A program made the position numbers and the translations under genes. From positions 1,302,001 to 1,366,000 of the forward strand of contig CANMWG010000001.1 of the NCBI GenBank assembly GCA_947501555.1: 64,000 nucleotides of DNA. Direction: 5' to 3'. Source of the stretch: an uncultured Paracoccaceae bacterium (GTDB taxonomy: Bacteria > Pseudomonadota > Alphaproteobacteria > Rhodobacterales > Rhodobacteraceae). The notes beneath the pieces were generated by a model. That model saw only the letters and a program-made list of their open reading frames with translations, was not told the DNA's origin and made no database searches. Positions 8,340 through 18,353 of this stretch are shown here, in pieces; within the stretch, counting starts at the first letter, position 1, and every line of letters begins with the position of its first letter.

Positions 8340-9797
8340 TTAGCGGTCAGACGGCCCCTTTTTGAGGTGTTTGGACAAGCGCGACGGCTGCGACGATTTC
8401 TTGTCTTTGTAAGGGTTCTTCTCACCCTGATCGCGCAAGAACAGCCGGATTGGCGTGCCGGGCATATCAAAGTCCGCCCGCAACCCGTTGACCAAATAAC
8501 GCTTGTAACTTTCTGGCATCATATCTGGGTGCGATGTCATCACCACAAATGCGGGTGGACGCGTTTTGACCTGGGTCATGTAGCGCATCCGAATGCGCTT
8601 GCCCCCCGGTGCGGGCGGTGGGTGCTGTTCCAGCATGCCTGTCAGCCAGCGGTTCAGATGGGCGGTTGTGACGCGGCGGTTCCACACCTCATGCGCGCGC
8701 ATGATTGCCTGTTGCAGCCGGTCCAACCCTTTGCCGGTCTTGGCCGAGACGGTCACCAAAGGTGCCCCCCGCAGTTGCGGCAGCAGCCGTTCAAAATCTT
8801 CCCGCAGCTTTTTCAGTTTGACCTGCTTGTCACCTTCGATGTCCCATTTATTCACCGCGACAACAACGGCCCGCCCTTCACGCTCGGCCAAATCGGCTAT
8901 TCGCAAGTCCTGCTGTTCAAACGGGATTTCAACATCAAGCAATACGACGACGACTTCTGCAAACTTCACCGCGCGCAGCCCATCAGAGACCGAGAGCTTT
9001 TCCAGCTTCTCTTGCACTTTGGCTTTCTTGCGCATGCCCGCGGTGTCAAAAATCCGCATCGGTACGCCGTCCCAGTCCTGCTGGACTGAAATCGCATCAC
9101 GGGTGATCCCGGCCTCAGGGCCAGTCAAAAGCCGCTCTTCCCCAATAATCTGATTGATCAATGTGGACTTGCCCGCATTAGGCCGCCCGACCACGGCGAT
9201 CTGAAGCGGCTTGGCACGTGTTGGCACGCGCGCGGTGTCTTCGTCATCGTCGCTGACATCCACATCTACATCAGGCGCATCGGCGGCGGCCTGCTCGGCA
9301 TGTGCATCCGCGATGGGACGCAGCACATCCATCAATTCGCCCATGCCTTCGCCATGTTCCGCGGACATGCGGATCGGCTCACCTAAGCCCAGCGAATAGG
9401 CTTCCAGAATGGTTGCATCCGCTGCTTTGCCTTCGCCTTTGTTGGCGGCAAGGATCACATTGGCGTTTTTCTTGCGCAGAATATCGGCAAAGACCTCATC
9501 CGCGGGTAGAACCCCTGCCCGCGCATCGATCATGAACAGGCAGACATCAGCCATCTCAACCGCGCGTTCAGTCAAACGGCGCATCCGGCCTTGCAGGCTG
9601 TCGTCTGTAGCCTCTTCCAGCCCCGCACTGTCAATGACAGTGAACCGCAGATCAGCGATCCGGCCTTCACCTTCACGCAGGTCGCGCGTCACCCCGGGCT
9701 GGTCATCAACCAGCGCTAGTTTCTTGCCAACCAATCGGTTGAAAAGCGTGGATTTGCCCACATTGGGACGCCCCACAATGGCAAGGGTAAAACTCAT
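8340..9797 (-). CDS. der: Ribosome biogenesis GTPase Der (EngA)
   Basis: A 485-residue GTPase needed for 50S subunit maturation. It carries the two tandem GTPase domains unique to Der: first P-loop GRPNVGKST at about 9-17, second GRPNAGKST at about 204-212. A C-terminal KH-like domain and a basic tail follow. An acidic linker rich in Asp (about 175-190) separates the G domains, as usual in alphaproteobacteria. It is the last gene of yfgM-bamB-der, the same order seen in Escherichia coli, 48 bp behind bamB. Confidence 0.97.
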   Translation of the reverse strand: MSFTLAIVGRPNVGKSTLFNRLVGKKLALVDDQPGVTRDLREGEGRIADLRFTVIDSAGLEEATDDSLQGRMRRLTERAVEMADVCLFMIDARAGVLPADEVFADILRKKNANVILAANKGEGKAADATILEAYSLGLGEPIRMSAEHGEGMGELMDVLRPIADAHAEQAAADAPDVDVDVSDDDEDTARVPTRAKPLQIAVVGRPNAGKSTLINQIIGEERLLTGPEAGITRDAISVQQDWDGVPMRIFDTAGMRKKAKVQEKLEKLSVSDGLRAVKFAEVVVVLLDVEIPFEQQDLRIADLAEREGRAVVVAVNKWDIEGDKQVKLKKLREDFERLLPQLRGAPLVTVSAKTGKGLDRLQQAIMRAHEVWNRRVTTAHLNRWLTGMLEQHPPPAPGGKRIRMRYMTQVKTRPPAFVVMTSHPDMMPESYKRYLVNGLRADFDMPGTPIRLFLRDQGEKNPYKDKKSSQPSRLSKHLKKGPSDR

Positions 9798-9845
9798 CGA
9801 TGTGCTCCTGACGGGTCCAAGCCGCGCCGATACACCAATTTGTGC

Positions 9846-11153
9846 TCAACGGAAAGCGTGCAATTTCCCGTCTGTGCTAAGAACATAAAGCGTCTCACCA
9901 GCAACCACCGGTGCAGAGGCCGCACCACCGGGTAGATCCACCGTGCCAATCAACGCGCCAGAGCGGGGGGCAAACTGCCGGATCACCCCGTCCGAAGAGG
10001 TAACGATCAGTCGCCCGCCCGCCAGAATGGGCCCGTAATGCGCAAAAACACTGCGTTGACGGTTTGTCCGGCCTTCTTCGAAATTAGGCAGAGCGATCCG
10101 CCAAACCGGCGTGCCATTGCCTGCATCAAGCCGCACCAATTCGTTCACATCATTGATCAGGAATACGGCATTGCTGGTTGGCCAAACTGGCCCGATAGCC
10201 CCTTCACCAGCCGTCCAAACCCGGCTTCCGTCCGATAGATCAAGTGCCAATGTCCGTCCGCCGAAATTGGCAATATAGACCCGGTTGCCGGCAATCACCG
10301 GATCGCCCGCAATATCATTGATCAGCGATGCCGCGCGCCCAAGCCGGTCCCCCGATACCACCGTTGACCAGCGCGGCAGGCCGCCGCTTGGATAGGTTGC
10401 TGCAACCTCGCCGGAAGGAAACGGGAAAATCGCAATGTCGCCGCTGACTGCAGGCGACGCCCCGCCACCAAAATTCGCAGAAGATGGTGATCCAGATTGT
10501 TGCCAACGAATCCGTCCGTTGCTTGTCTCAAGCGCCCAAGCCGTGCTGTCGCGTGAGACGACATAGACCAGATCGCCGTTCAAGGTTGGCCCGGTGGTCA
10601 CAGGCGCATCTAAGTCCTGCACCCACAAAACCTGGCCAGTTGCGGCATCCATTGCCGTGATCTCACCAAAGCCGGTTGTCACATATACTTGGCCATTGCC
10701 AACCGACACACCGCCACCAGATGCATCATTGGCATTGTCCCGGCCCGGGGTCAGATTTCTCGACCACAGCGTCTGACCATTGGTTGACGTTGCCGACACG
10801 GTCGCCCGTGCATCGACTGTATAAATCACACCACCAGCCACGACAGGCTCGGCCGTGATCCGGGCCCGCTTGCTGTTGCCTTCGCCGATGTCGACCGCAA
10901 ACAAGGGCGTCAGTGTTTCCCCTAAAGCGGGATGTGTGATCTGATGATCCGGCCCGCCGTTCCGGTGGGTCCAATCCGCATTGGCACGCGCCGCCGGAAT
11001 GGAAACATCGCGCACTTGATTGGCGGTTACAGCAGTTTGCCGCAAATCGAAGCGTTCGCCCGGCAGGATAATATCTTCTTCGCCGCAAGCCGCCAAAAGG
11101 CCCAATGCGAGTGTCATGCCGATAAGTGTCTTGGCTGTCACGTTGCGATCCAA
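9846..11153 (-). CDS. bamB: Outer-membrane assembly lipoprotein BamB (PQQ-like beta-propeller)
   Basis: A 435-residue lipoprotein of the BAM complex that inserts beta-barrel proteins into the outer membrane. The signal sequence ends in the lipobox LLAAC with Cys23 as the lipidated residue. The rest is a set of PQQ-like repeats with recurrent G-x-x-(L/V)-W blades such as GQVLWVQDLD, GRIRWQQSG, GTPVWRI and GSRVWTAG, giving an eight-bladed propeller. It starts 8 bp after the yfgM-like gene and precedes der by 48 bp. Confidence 0.93.
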   Translation of the reverse strand: MDRNVTAKTLIGMTLALGLLAACGEEDIILPGERFDLRQTAVTANQVRDVSIPAARANADWTHRNGGPDHQITHPALGETLTPLFAVDIGEGNSKRARITAEPVVAGGVIYTVDARATVSATSTNGQTLWSRNLTPGRDNANDASGGGVSVGNGQVYVTTGFGEITAMDAATGQVLWVQDLDAPVTTGPTLNGDLVYVVSRDSTAWALETSNGRIRWQQSGSPSSANFGGGASPAVSGDIAIFPFPSGEVAATYPSGGLPRWSTVVSGDRLGRAASLINDIAGDPVIAGNRVYIANFGGRTLALDLSDGSRVWTAGEGAIGPVWPTSNAVFLINDVNELVRLDAGNGTPVWRIALPNFEEGRTNRQRSVFAHYGPILAGGRLIVTSSDGVIRQFAPRSGALIGTVDLPGGAASAPVVAGETLYVLSTDGKLHAFR

Positions 11154-11161
11154 TCTGCGTT

Positions 11162-11830
11162 TTATTGGGTTTGGACGTCTGCCGGGGGCTCGGCAGGTGT
11201 TTCTCCCAGCGCCACCATCAGGGTTTGCACCCGCTCTAGCAAGCCCCGGGTCACACCGGCATCTTCCTCAATGCTGCGAAGAAGGGCAATCGCGCCTTCC
11301 GCATCACCCCCGTCCAACGTTGCATAGGCCATCTGTTCCAGCGCCAACAACCGAAACGGCTGACCTGGCTGGGACAGCGCCTCAAGTGCGGCAAGACGGG
11401 CAGTGGCGTCATCAGAAGGCAGCATCGCAGCTTTGAACGCCGCCAAATCGCGGTACATCACGGGAATGTCTTCATTCGCGGCCAAAGCGGTCAATGTTGC
11501 AAAGGCTGCTGGAGCATCATCCGCTTCTTCCTGGGTCGCGGCGGTCAGAAGTGCAGTTACTGCAGTGGCACTGCCCTCAGCTTCAACCCCAGCAATTTCG
11601 CTAGCGCGTGCGGCCACGTCGTTTTCCTCAAGGGCTGCCAGCAATGCATCACCGGTGGCTTGCGCCGCATTACGTTCTTGCGCCGTCCGGTATTCGTTCC
11701 AAGCGGCCCCGCCAACAATCGCGACAACAGCAGCCACGCCGATCCAGCCATATTTGCGCAACTGCCCAAACAGCTTTTCGCGGCGCACCTCTTCGGTGAC
11801 TTCGTCAATGAAACTGTCCGAATTACTCAC
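11162..11830 (-). CDS. YfgM-family tetratricopeptide membrane protein
   Basis: A protein of about 222 residues with one membrane helix (about 24-42, WIGVAAVVAIVGGAAW) after a cytoplasmic N-terminus, and a periplasmic TPR-like helical domain rich in Ala. In E. coli YfgM associates with SecYEG and PpiD. I prefer the GTG at 11830 (VSNSDSFIDEVTEE, the usual family start) with a G-rich stretch just upstream; the ATG at 11842 would add four residues. First gene of the yfgM-bamB-der operon, so its promoter lies in the 257-bp divergent region shared with the RND operon. Confidence 0.82.
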   Translation of the reverse strand: MSNSDSFIDEVTEEVRREKLFGQLRKYGWIGVAAVVAIVGGAAWNEYRTAQERNAAQATGDALLAALEENDVAARASEIAGVEAEGSATAVTALLTAATQEEADDAPAAFATLTALAANEDIPVMYRDLAAFKAAMLPSDDATARLAALEALSQPGQPFRLLALEQMAYATLDGGDAEGAIALLRSIEEDAGVTRGLLERVQTLMVALGETPAEPPADVQTQ

Positions 11831-11975
11831 CAGAACCCCCATTTATCGCGGATTGCGAAACAACATTTGCGGGTACATATCGCGAAGGCTATGGGATGAA
11901 CAAGTGCCCAACGTGCTCAAGCCCGCATGTATCACGCAGCTACGCAGAAAAGTGATCTTGCGGGGCGTACAATTG

Positions 11976-12078
11976 CAAGCTAAACTGAACCGAATAGTTT
12001 AGTGAAAATTCCTGATCTAACGAGTTAAGTCAGCCGTAACACCAAAGTATCGCAAATCGTCCATCTCAAGCTAAACTG
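11976..12078 (+). promoter_or_regulatory. Direct and inverted repeats upstream of the RND operon
   Basis: The 12-mer CAAGCTAAACTG occurs at 11976-11987 and again at 12067-12078, 91 bp apart. An inverted copy of its core, AGTTTAG, lies at 11996-12002, so CTAAACT-9-AGTTTAG forms a dyad. The second copy is 22 bp before the RND adaptor start. This is the arrangement expected of a local repressor or activator site controlling efflux genes; no regulator gene is adjacent. Confidence 0.45.
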
Positions 12079-12099
12079 GTGGCATCAAGAGGTTAAATA

Positions 12100-13341
12100 A
12101 TGAGAATCATTCCTGTGTTCACCGCATTACTGGTGTCCGCGTTCCTTTATTTGATTGTGTTTGAGCGCGATAGCCTAGTTGCATTCGCCCAAGGCGCGCC
12201 AACAGCGGACACCGATTTGACCTTAGAAGATACCGCCGCCGAGACAGAGGTGGCTGATGTATCAGATGGAGCTGTAGGCGTTGTTGCACTGCATTCTGTG
12301 GCCCAAACCGTCGATAGCGCCGTGATCCTGCGCGGACGCACCGAGGCTGCGCGTCAGGTCTCGGTCGCCGCAGAAACATCTGGTCTTGTTGTGTCAGAAC
12401 CGCTGCGCAAAGGTGCATTCGTGAACGCGGGTGACGCTTTGTGCCGTCTCGATCCGGGGGTCCGCGAGGCATCGCTCGCTGAAGCCCGCGCGAGATTGGC
12501 AGAAGCACAGGGGCGTGTGCCCGAGGCGCTTGCCGGTCTGACCGAAGCAAATGCACGCGTCAGCGAGGCCGAGATCAATCTAAACGCCGCCCGCCAATTG
12601 TCTTTGGATGGTTTTGCGACCGAAACACGTGTTGCAAGCGAACAGGCAGCAATGGACGCGGCCACAGCAGGCGTACAGCGCGCTAATTCAGCTGTAATCG
12701 CAGCAGAAGCCGGGATCGAAGCCTCTGAGGCGGCTGTGGCCTCTGCCGAACGCGAGATTGAACGGCTCGAGATCAACGCACCATTTGCGGGCTTGCTGGA
12801 AACGGATACTGCTGAGCTTGGCTCACTGATGCAACCCGGCGCGCTTTGCGCCACGATTATCCAACTGGATCCGATCAAACTGGTGGGCTTTGTGCCGGAA
12901 CTGGACGTCGATAAAATCAGCGTTGGCGCAATCGCCGGTGCGCGGCTGACCGCGGGCCGTGAAGTGCAAGGGCGCGTGACATTCCTGGCCCGCAGCGCAG
13001 ATGAGCTGACAAGGACCTTCCGGGTCGAAGTCACCGTTGAAAATGCTGATCTGTCCATCAGCGATGGCCAAACCGCCGAGATTATCGTGGCCGCTGAGGG
13101 GCGCACCGCGCATCTCATTGCGCAGTCCTCGCTGACCTTGGACGACGACGGTATTTTGGGTGTCCGCACAGTGGATGAAAACAACATCGCTGTCTTCATG
13201 CCCGTCACCTTGCTGCGGGACACGCCCGAGGGGGTTTGGGTCACCGACCTACCCGAAACTGTTGATATCATCACCGTTGGCCAGGAGTTCGTGATCGACG
13301 GCGTTCGCGTCGCGCCCACATTTCAAGAGGCAAAAGGATGA
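12100..13341 (+). CDS. RND efflux periplasmic adaptor subunit
   Basis: A 413-residue membrane-fusion protein that links an RND pump to an outer-membrane channel. It has an uncleaved-type N-terminal hydrophobic segment (about 5-23), a first lipoyl half ending near GLVVSEPLRKGAFVNAGD, a long Ala/Glu-rich alpha-hairpin (about 125-225), the second lipoyl half with INAPFAGLLETD, and a beta-barrel domain. The GAGG ribosome-binding site is 8 bp before the ATG. Its TGA overlaps the permease ATG (ATGA). The substrate cannot be told; no TolC-like gene is nearby, so it presumably uses one elsewhere. Confidence 0.9.
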   Translation: MRIIPVFTALLVSAFLYLIVFERDSLVAFAQGAPTADTDLTLEDTAAETEVADVSDGAVGVVALHSVAQTVDSAVILRGRTEAARQVSVAAETSGLVVSEPLRKGAFVNAGDALCRLDPGVREASLAEARARLAEAQGRVPEALAGLTEANARVSEAEINLNAARQLSLDGFATETRVASEQAAMDAATAGVQRANSAVIAAEAGIEASEAAVASAEREIERLEINAPFAGLLETDTAELGSLMQPGALCATIIQLDPIKLVGFVPELDVDKISVGAIAGARLTAGREVQGRVTFLARSADELTRTFRVEVTVENADLSISDGQTAEIIVAAEGRTAHLIAQSSLTLDDDGILGVRTVDENNIAVFMPVTLLRDTPEGVWVTDLPETVDIITVGQEFVIDGVRVAPTFQEAKG

Positions 13342-16300
13342 GCGGAATAGTTGATTGGGCCGCCTCACGGGCCCGTATGGTTCTGGCCTTCATTGCGCTC
13401 TCGCTTTTGGCGGGGGGCATGGCCTATGTCGGCCTGCCCAAAGAGGGTGAGCCGGACATCGAAATCCCGGCGATCTTCGTCTCTGTCCCCTTCCCCGGTA
13501 TTTCGGCGGAAGATAGTGAGACACTGCTGGTCAAACCTATGGAAACCGAGCTGTCCGATCTGGACGGCCTGAAAACCATGTCCTCGACTGCAGCCGAAAG
13601 CTATGCGGGTGTCGCGCTGGAATTCGAGTTTGGTTGGGATAAAACGAAGATCCTCGCCGATATCCGGTCTGCCATGAACACCGCCGAGGCACAGTTTCCT
13701 GCCGGTGCAGACAAATACTCGATCAATGAGATCAACTTCTCGGAATTCCCGATTGTGATCGTGAACCTGACCGGCCAAGTGCCTGAACGCACGCTCTTGC
13801 GCGTGGCAAAAGATCTACAGGACCGGATCGAGGGGCTTGATGCCGTGCTTGAAGCAGGGCTTGCCGGGCAACGCGATGAGATGCTTGAGGTCGAGATCGA
13901 TCCCCTGCGGCTTGAGGCCTATAACGTCACTGCGGGCGAATTGATTAATGTTGTGACAAACAACAACTTATTGATTGCGGCAGGTGAGGTTGAGACCGAC
14001 CAAGGGACATTTGCCGTCAAAATTCCGTCTTCTTTTGATGAACCCGGCGATATCTACAACCTGCCGGTCAAAACCAACGGCGACCGCGTGATCACATTGG
14101 GCGATCTGGCTACGATTCGACTGACGTTTGAAGACAGGGTCGGCACAGCCCGCTTTAACGGCGTGAACACCGTGGCGCTGCAGGTCGTCAAACGCAAAGG
14201 CTTTAACCTGATCGACACCACCGCCCTTGTCCGCGAGATCGTGGAAGAGGAACGGGCCACTTGGCCGCCCGAGCTGCAGGCGGCGATTGATGTGGGCACC
14301 TCTAATGACCAATCGCGGAACGTAGCGTCGATGGTCAGCCAGCTGGAAGGGTCGGTTCTGACCGCCATTGCCTTGGTGATGATTGTCGTTCTGGCAGCCC
14401 TTGGGACACGGCCCGCCCTGCTGGTGGGCTTTGCGATTCCGACCTCATTCCTTTTGTGCTTTGCCCTATTGGCGGTAATGGAGATCACCATTTCGAACAT
14501 CGTCATGTTCGGTCTGATCCTTGCAGTGGGGATGCTGGTCGATGGGGCGATTGTGGTGGTGGAATACGCCGACAAACGCATCCGCGAAGGCAGCGGGCCG
14601 ATGCATGCTTATGTTGAAGCGGCGAAGCGCATGTTCTGGCCAATCATCTCATCCACAGCGACCACGCTTTGCGCCTTCCTGCCCATGCTGTTCTGGCCCG
14701 GCGTGCCGGGGCAATTCATGGGGATGCTGCCCGTCACGCTGATCTTCGTTCTGTCCGCGTCATTGGTCGTGGCATTGGTCTACCTGCCGGTCATGGGCGG
14801 CGTGACTGGCCGGATGAGCCGGCTGTTTGGCAACACATCAGACGCCTTGCGCGCCCGCCTGCCTTGGGTAGTGCGCGCGGCTCTCGTGGTGCCTGCAGGC
14901 ATGGTCGTCTTTACCGGCGCCATGTTGACACTGAACCCGGGCTATCTGTCCGGCGAAGCGGTGCAAACGGACGGGCTTGGCGCGTCGCTGCCGGGCATGG
15001 TGATGTTCATGATCGGGGCGATGCTGTTGTCGATCACCATTGGCGCGGCCAAGATCGAACGGCAAGCGACCAAGATTAAGGCAGGCTATAAACGCTCAGC
15101 CTTTGGCTATTTCATGCATTTCATCGCGGGCAACCCGATCATGCCACTGGTGACTGTCGGTGGCGTCATCTTCTTGGTGATCTCGATCTTTGGCTACTAC
15201 GGCAGCAACAACAACGGTGTTGAATTCTTTGTGGAATCCGAGCCCGAGCAGGCCATCGTTTACGTCAAAGCACGCGGCAACCTGTCGCTGAATGAAAAGG
15301 ATGAATTGGTCCGGCAAGCCGAAGAGGTCGTGCTTGCACATCCCGGCGTGATCACCGCCTTCTCCTTTGCCGGTGACGGTGGGCTGAACACCGATGCCAG
15401 CGGGGCCAGCATCCCCGGTGACACCATCGGTCAAGTCCAGCTAGAAACCATTCCATGGGAAGATCGCGCAGGCATCGCCGAGCTGGATGGCGATGTCGTG
15501 CTGGCCGAAATTCAGGCCGAGCTGGATAAGATCCCTGGCGTCCAAGCCGAGATTCTGGCCCAAGCCCGTGGTCCTGCATCAGGCAAGCCCGTGCACCTGC
15601 GCCTGAAAAGCGACAATTGGGAAGAGCTTCTTGCGGCGACCGATTTGGCACGCGCGCAGTTCGAACAGACGCCGGGTCTGATCACCATCGAAGACTCGCT
15701 GCCCCTGCCCGGCATCGATTGGCAAATTGATGTTGATGTCGAAAAGGCCGGGCGCTTTGGCGCTGATGTGGCCTCAGTCGGGGCGATGGTGCAGCTTGTC
15801 ACACGCGGGATCCTGCTGGATACGATGCGGGTCGATAGCTCGGACGAGGAAATCGAGATCCGCGTGCGTTTGCCCGAGGAAGACCGGGTGCTTTCGACCC
15901 TCGACAGCCTGCGAGTGCGCACCAATGAAGGGCTGATTCCGCTGTCAAACTTCATCACCCGCTCGCCGGTTGAAAAGCTGGCACAAATCGACCGGATCGA
16001 CCAAAAGCGGTACTTTGATGTGAAGGCGGACGTAGCGAGCAATCTCGTCAGTATCGTTGCGGGCGGGGAACCCCAAGCCGTTGCCGTTCTAATTGACGAA
16101 ACAACAACCGGGATGGGTCGCTACAATGTGATCAGCCTTTCTGAGGGCGTCACGGCCGACATGCTGGCTGAACAAGTGGCGGACGGTGACACGACCGAAA
16201 GCCCGGTGAACGCAAACGAGCGGATTGGGGTGCTGACCGAATGGCTTGAAACCTCGCCCCTGCCCGCGTCCATCGATTGGGAATGGACCGGCGACCAGGA

Positions 16301-17024
16301 AGAACAGGCCGAGTCCGGCGCGTTCCTGCAAACGGCCTTTGCGGGCGCTTTGGGTTTGATGTTCATCATCCTGCTGGCACAGTTCAACAGTATCTATAAC
16401 TCAATTCTGGTGCTGATGGCTGTTGTCATGTCCACCGCCGGATCGCTGGTGGGGATGTTGGTCATGGATCAGCCGTTCTCGATCATTATGACGGGTACGG
16501 GGATCGTGGCACTGGCCGGGATCGTTGTGAATAACAACATCATCCTGATCGACACCTATCAGGAATACAGCAGATACATGCCCCGGTCCGAGGCAATTAC
16601 ACGCACCGCAGAAGACCGTATTCGCCCCGTCTTGCTGACCACGATCACCACGATGGCAGGCCTCGCACCGATGATGTTCGGGCTCAGCCTTGATTTCATG
16701 AATGGCGGCTATTCGATCGACAGCCCGACGGCGCTGTGGTGGAAACAGCTGGCGACAGCCGTTGTCTTTGGCCTGGGCATTGCGACGATGCTGACACTGG
16801 TGTTCACGCCATCCATGCTGGCGGTCCGCGTCTGGTTTGTGACCTATGTGATGTGGTTTGCGCGGCTCTTGGCAAAACTGTCCATGGGACGCAGCAGCCG
16901 GGCGGCACGCGACTGGGCACTGGCCCGTCAGGCCCGCCGGATCAAAACGCCCGAGTTCATCTGGAACGAAGACGACATCCCTGCCCCACTCACTCTGACG
17001 CAGCCTTTGCAGGCGGCGGAATAG
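13338..17024 (+). CDS. RND efflux transporter permease (HAE1-like, enlarged)
   Basis: A 1228-residue proton-driven inner-membrane pump subunit. Family features are clear: the N-terminal helix, paired large periplasmic loops, the TM4 segment GLILAVGMLVDGAIVVVEY with the proton-relay Asp (about 397), and a second half with GTGIVALAGIVVNNNIILID. It is about 180 residues longer than the usual ~1040. Part of the excess is a segment at about 485-590 between the two halves with two further hydrophobic stretches (about 512-535 and 555-575). Translation is coupled to the adaptor by ATGA. The drug or metal substrate is not predictable. Confidence 0.92.
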   Translation: MSGIVDWAASRARMVLAFIALSLLAGGMAYVGLPKEGEPDIEIPAIFVSVPFPGISAEDSETLLVKPMETELSDLDGLKTMSSTAAESYAGVALEFEFGWDKTKILADIRSAMNTAEAQFPAGADKYSINEINFSEFPIVIVNLTGQVPERTLLRVAKDLQDRIEGLDAVLEAGLAGQRDEMLEVEIDPLRLEAYNVTAGELINVVTNNNLLIAAGEVETDQGTFAVKIPSSFDEPGDIYNLPVKTNGDRVITLGDLATIRLTFEDRVGTARFNGVNTVALQVVKRKGFNLIDTTALVREIVEEERATWPPELQAAIDVGTSNDQSRNVASMVSQLEGSVLTAIALVMIVVLAALGTRPALLVGFAIPTSFLLCFALLAVMEITISNIVMFGLILAVGMLVDGAIVVVEYADKRIREGSGPMHAYVEAAKRMFWPIISSTATTLCAFLPMLFWPGVPGQFMGMLPVTLIFVLSASLVVALVYLPVMGGVTGRMSRLFGNTSDALRARLPWVVRAALVVPAGMVVFTGAMLTLNPGYLSGEAVQTDGLGASLPGMVMFMIGAMLLSITIGAAKIERQATKIKAGYKRSAFGYFMHFIAGNPIMPLVTVGGVIFLVISIFGYYGSNNNGVEFFVESEPEQAIVYVKARGNLSLNEKDELVRQAEEVVLAHPGVITAFSFAGDGGLNTDASGASIPGDTIGQVQLETIPWEDRAGIAELDGDVVLAEIQAELDKIPGVQAEILAQARGPASGKPVHLRLKSDNWEELLAATDLARAQFEQTPGLITIEDSLPLPGIDWQIDVDVEKAGRFGADVASVGAMVQLVTRGILLDTMRVDSSDEEIEIRVRLPEEDRVLSTLDSLRVRTNEGLIPLSNFITRSPVEKLAQIDRIDQKRYFDVKADVASNLVSIVAGGEPQAVAVLIDETTTGMGRYNVISLSEGVTADMLAEQVADGDTTESPVNANERIGVLTEWLETSPLPASIDWEWTGDQEEQAESGAFLQTAFAGALGLMFIILLAQFNSIYNSILVLMAVVMSTAGSLVGMLVMDQPFSIIMTGTGIVALAGIVVNNNIILIDTYQEYSRYMPRSEAITRTAEDRIRPVLLTTITTMAGLAPMMFGLSLDFMNGGYSIDSPTALWWKQLATAVVFGLGIATMLTLVFTPSMLAVRVWFVTYVMWFARLLAKLSMGRSSRAARDWALARQARRIKTPEFIWNEDDIPAPLTLTQPLQAAE

Positions 17025-17033
17025 GACAAACGA

Positions 17034-17426
17034 ATGTCAGAGCCAAATGTGTTAAGCGGTCACTGCCTTTGCGGCGGTTGCCGCTTTACACTGACTGGCC
17101 CACATAATTGGGTCGGCCACTGCCATTGCGAAAGCTGCAGACGCGCGACAGCCTCGCCCATGACAACATGGATCGGGCAGGAAAACGGGATGTGGCAGCT
17201 TGATGGGCTGGCGCCGAAGACCTTCCAAAGCAGTGAGGGGGTGACACGCGGGTTTTGTCCCGACTGCGGCACACCCCTATTCTACCGCAGCACAAAATTT
17301 CCGAACGAGACGCATTTCTATGCGTCTCTGCTCGATGATCCTGACAAAGTAGAACCGCGAGAACATTACTACGCGGCAGAGGCGCTCGCCTGGCTCAAAC
17401 TGAACGATGGGCTGCCCCACAAGTAA
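17034..17426 (+). CDS. GFA-family zinc-binding protein
   Basis: A 130-residue protein of the GFA (glutathione-dependent formaldehyde-activating enzyme-like) fold. The zinc ligands are visible: CLCGGC near residues 11-16, CHCESCRR near 30-37, and FCPDCGTP near 73-80. The family is broad and mostly uncharacterised, so a formaldehyde role should not be assumed. It starts 9 bp after the RND permease stop and may be cotranscribed with it. Confidence 0.88.
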   Translation: MSEPNVLSGHCLCGGCRFTLTGPHNWVGHCHCESCRRATASPMTTWIGQENGMWQLDGLAPKTFQSSEGVTRGFCPDCGTPLFYRSTKFPNETHFYASLLDDPDKVEPREHYYAAEALAWLKLNDGLPHK

Positions 17427-17664
17427 GCCTTGGTGTGAAACATCCGGTCACATTGACTTTCACGTCAGAACATTGACCGGGTTCAACATAGCAGACGTTG
17501 GCACAGGTCACGGCCAAAGTCTGGTCTGAGCCCAGTCTTCCAATTTTCTGCATCGCAGCCAATGTCCGTTTTAGCGGATTTCATTCCGTGTTGTTGTCTG
17601 CATTACTAACTTTAGATACCTTAGTTACATCATACGCAGCAGCGGCTTGATGGAGGGCCTGTAA

Positions 17665-17886
17665 ATGAACGTCAAACCTGGCACCCTAATGTGGATGAAC
17701 ATAATGGCCCTCTTGGCCATCATCTATGCTCTCGGCGCATGGTTGGAAGGTCTCTATGGGCTCGACCCTCCTGAGATATACTTTTTCATTGGTTTTCTGT
17801 TGAGGTCGCTTGCATTCTTGGGTGGTATAATATGCGTAGTTATCTTGCTGTACAGGACGATATCGTCCTTTGCTCGGTCAAAATAG
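17665..17886 (+). CDS. Small two-helix membrane protein, unknown
   Basis: A 73-residue protein with two hydrophobic segments (about 8-28 and 38-64) and a short basic end. I do not recognise a family. The start is well supported by GGAGGG eight bases before the ATG. It lies in a poorly conserved stretch behind the RND operon, and its end overlaps the beginning of a broken hydrolase gene in another frame. Confidence 0.6.
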   Translation: MNVKPGTLMWMNIMALLAIIYALGAWLEGLYGLDPPEIYFFIGFLLRSLAFLGGIICVVILLYRTISSFARSK

Positions 17887-18201
17887 CATTATGCGGTAAA
17901 GCCCACGGTACGCGCAGCATTGATAAGGTTGAGGGCTGGAATCCCTATTTTAAGGGTTTGGCGCACGAAATCGACGCGCAAATTGATGATGTCAATATTG
18001 CTGGTATCCGGGGCGAATGGGTTGTTTCACCAAAGAGCAATCCGAAGAGGAGGGTGCTTTATGTTCATGGCGGCGCATATGCCTTTGAAGAAGTCAGAGG
18101 TTTTGTTGTCAAGCATTTGGAACGAATCCCAGTTCGTTAAAGCGGTTTATCCCGCAGCACTGTTGAGACGGGCTAAATGCTATGTCGATTTACTGGGCTA
18201 A
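17832..18201 (+). pseudogene. Broken alpha/beta-hydrolase (HSL-like) gene remnant
   Basis: A frame of 102 codons from 17832 carries the N-terminal part of a hormone-sensitive-lipase-type hydrolase: a G(E)WV.SP segment, then RRVLYVHGGAYAF with the oxyanion HGG motif near residue 78. The frame stops at 18140. A second frame ending at 18201 carries YPAALLRRAKCYVDLLG, which resembles the (H/P)YPAAL..A...WLL segment that normally follows some 35 residues downstream. The GxSxG nucleophile and the whole catalytic core are absent. I read this as a deletion plus frameshift relic. Confidence 0.6.
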
Positions 18202-18353
18202 GGCGTCGGTTCTGTCTGCTATTTGAAGGCGACTTGGGAAGCCGAGGACCCATCTTTTCTTCAATCTCCGGGACAATGTACAACGCTCTCAGTATTTTAG
18301 CCGCCAGATTATGACTCTGCCCTTTCTGGTGAATTACATGACCTGCGCAGCCA

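Noticed and set aside
12095..12115. Fur-box-like AATAATGAGAATCATT overlapping the RND adaptor start
   Set aside because: About 14 of 19 positions fit the E. coli Fur consensus, but the match is mostly made by the start codon and Arg-Ile-Ile codons, and Fur homologues of this group recognise other sites.
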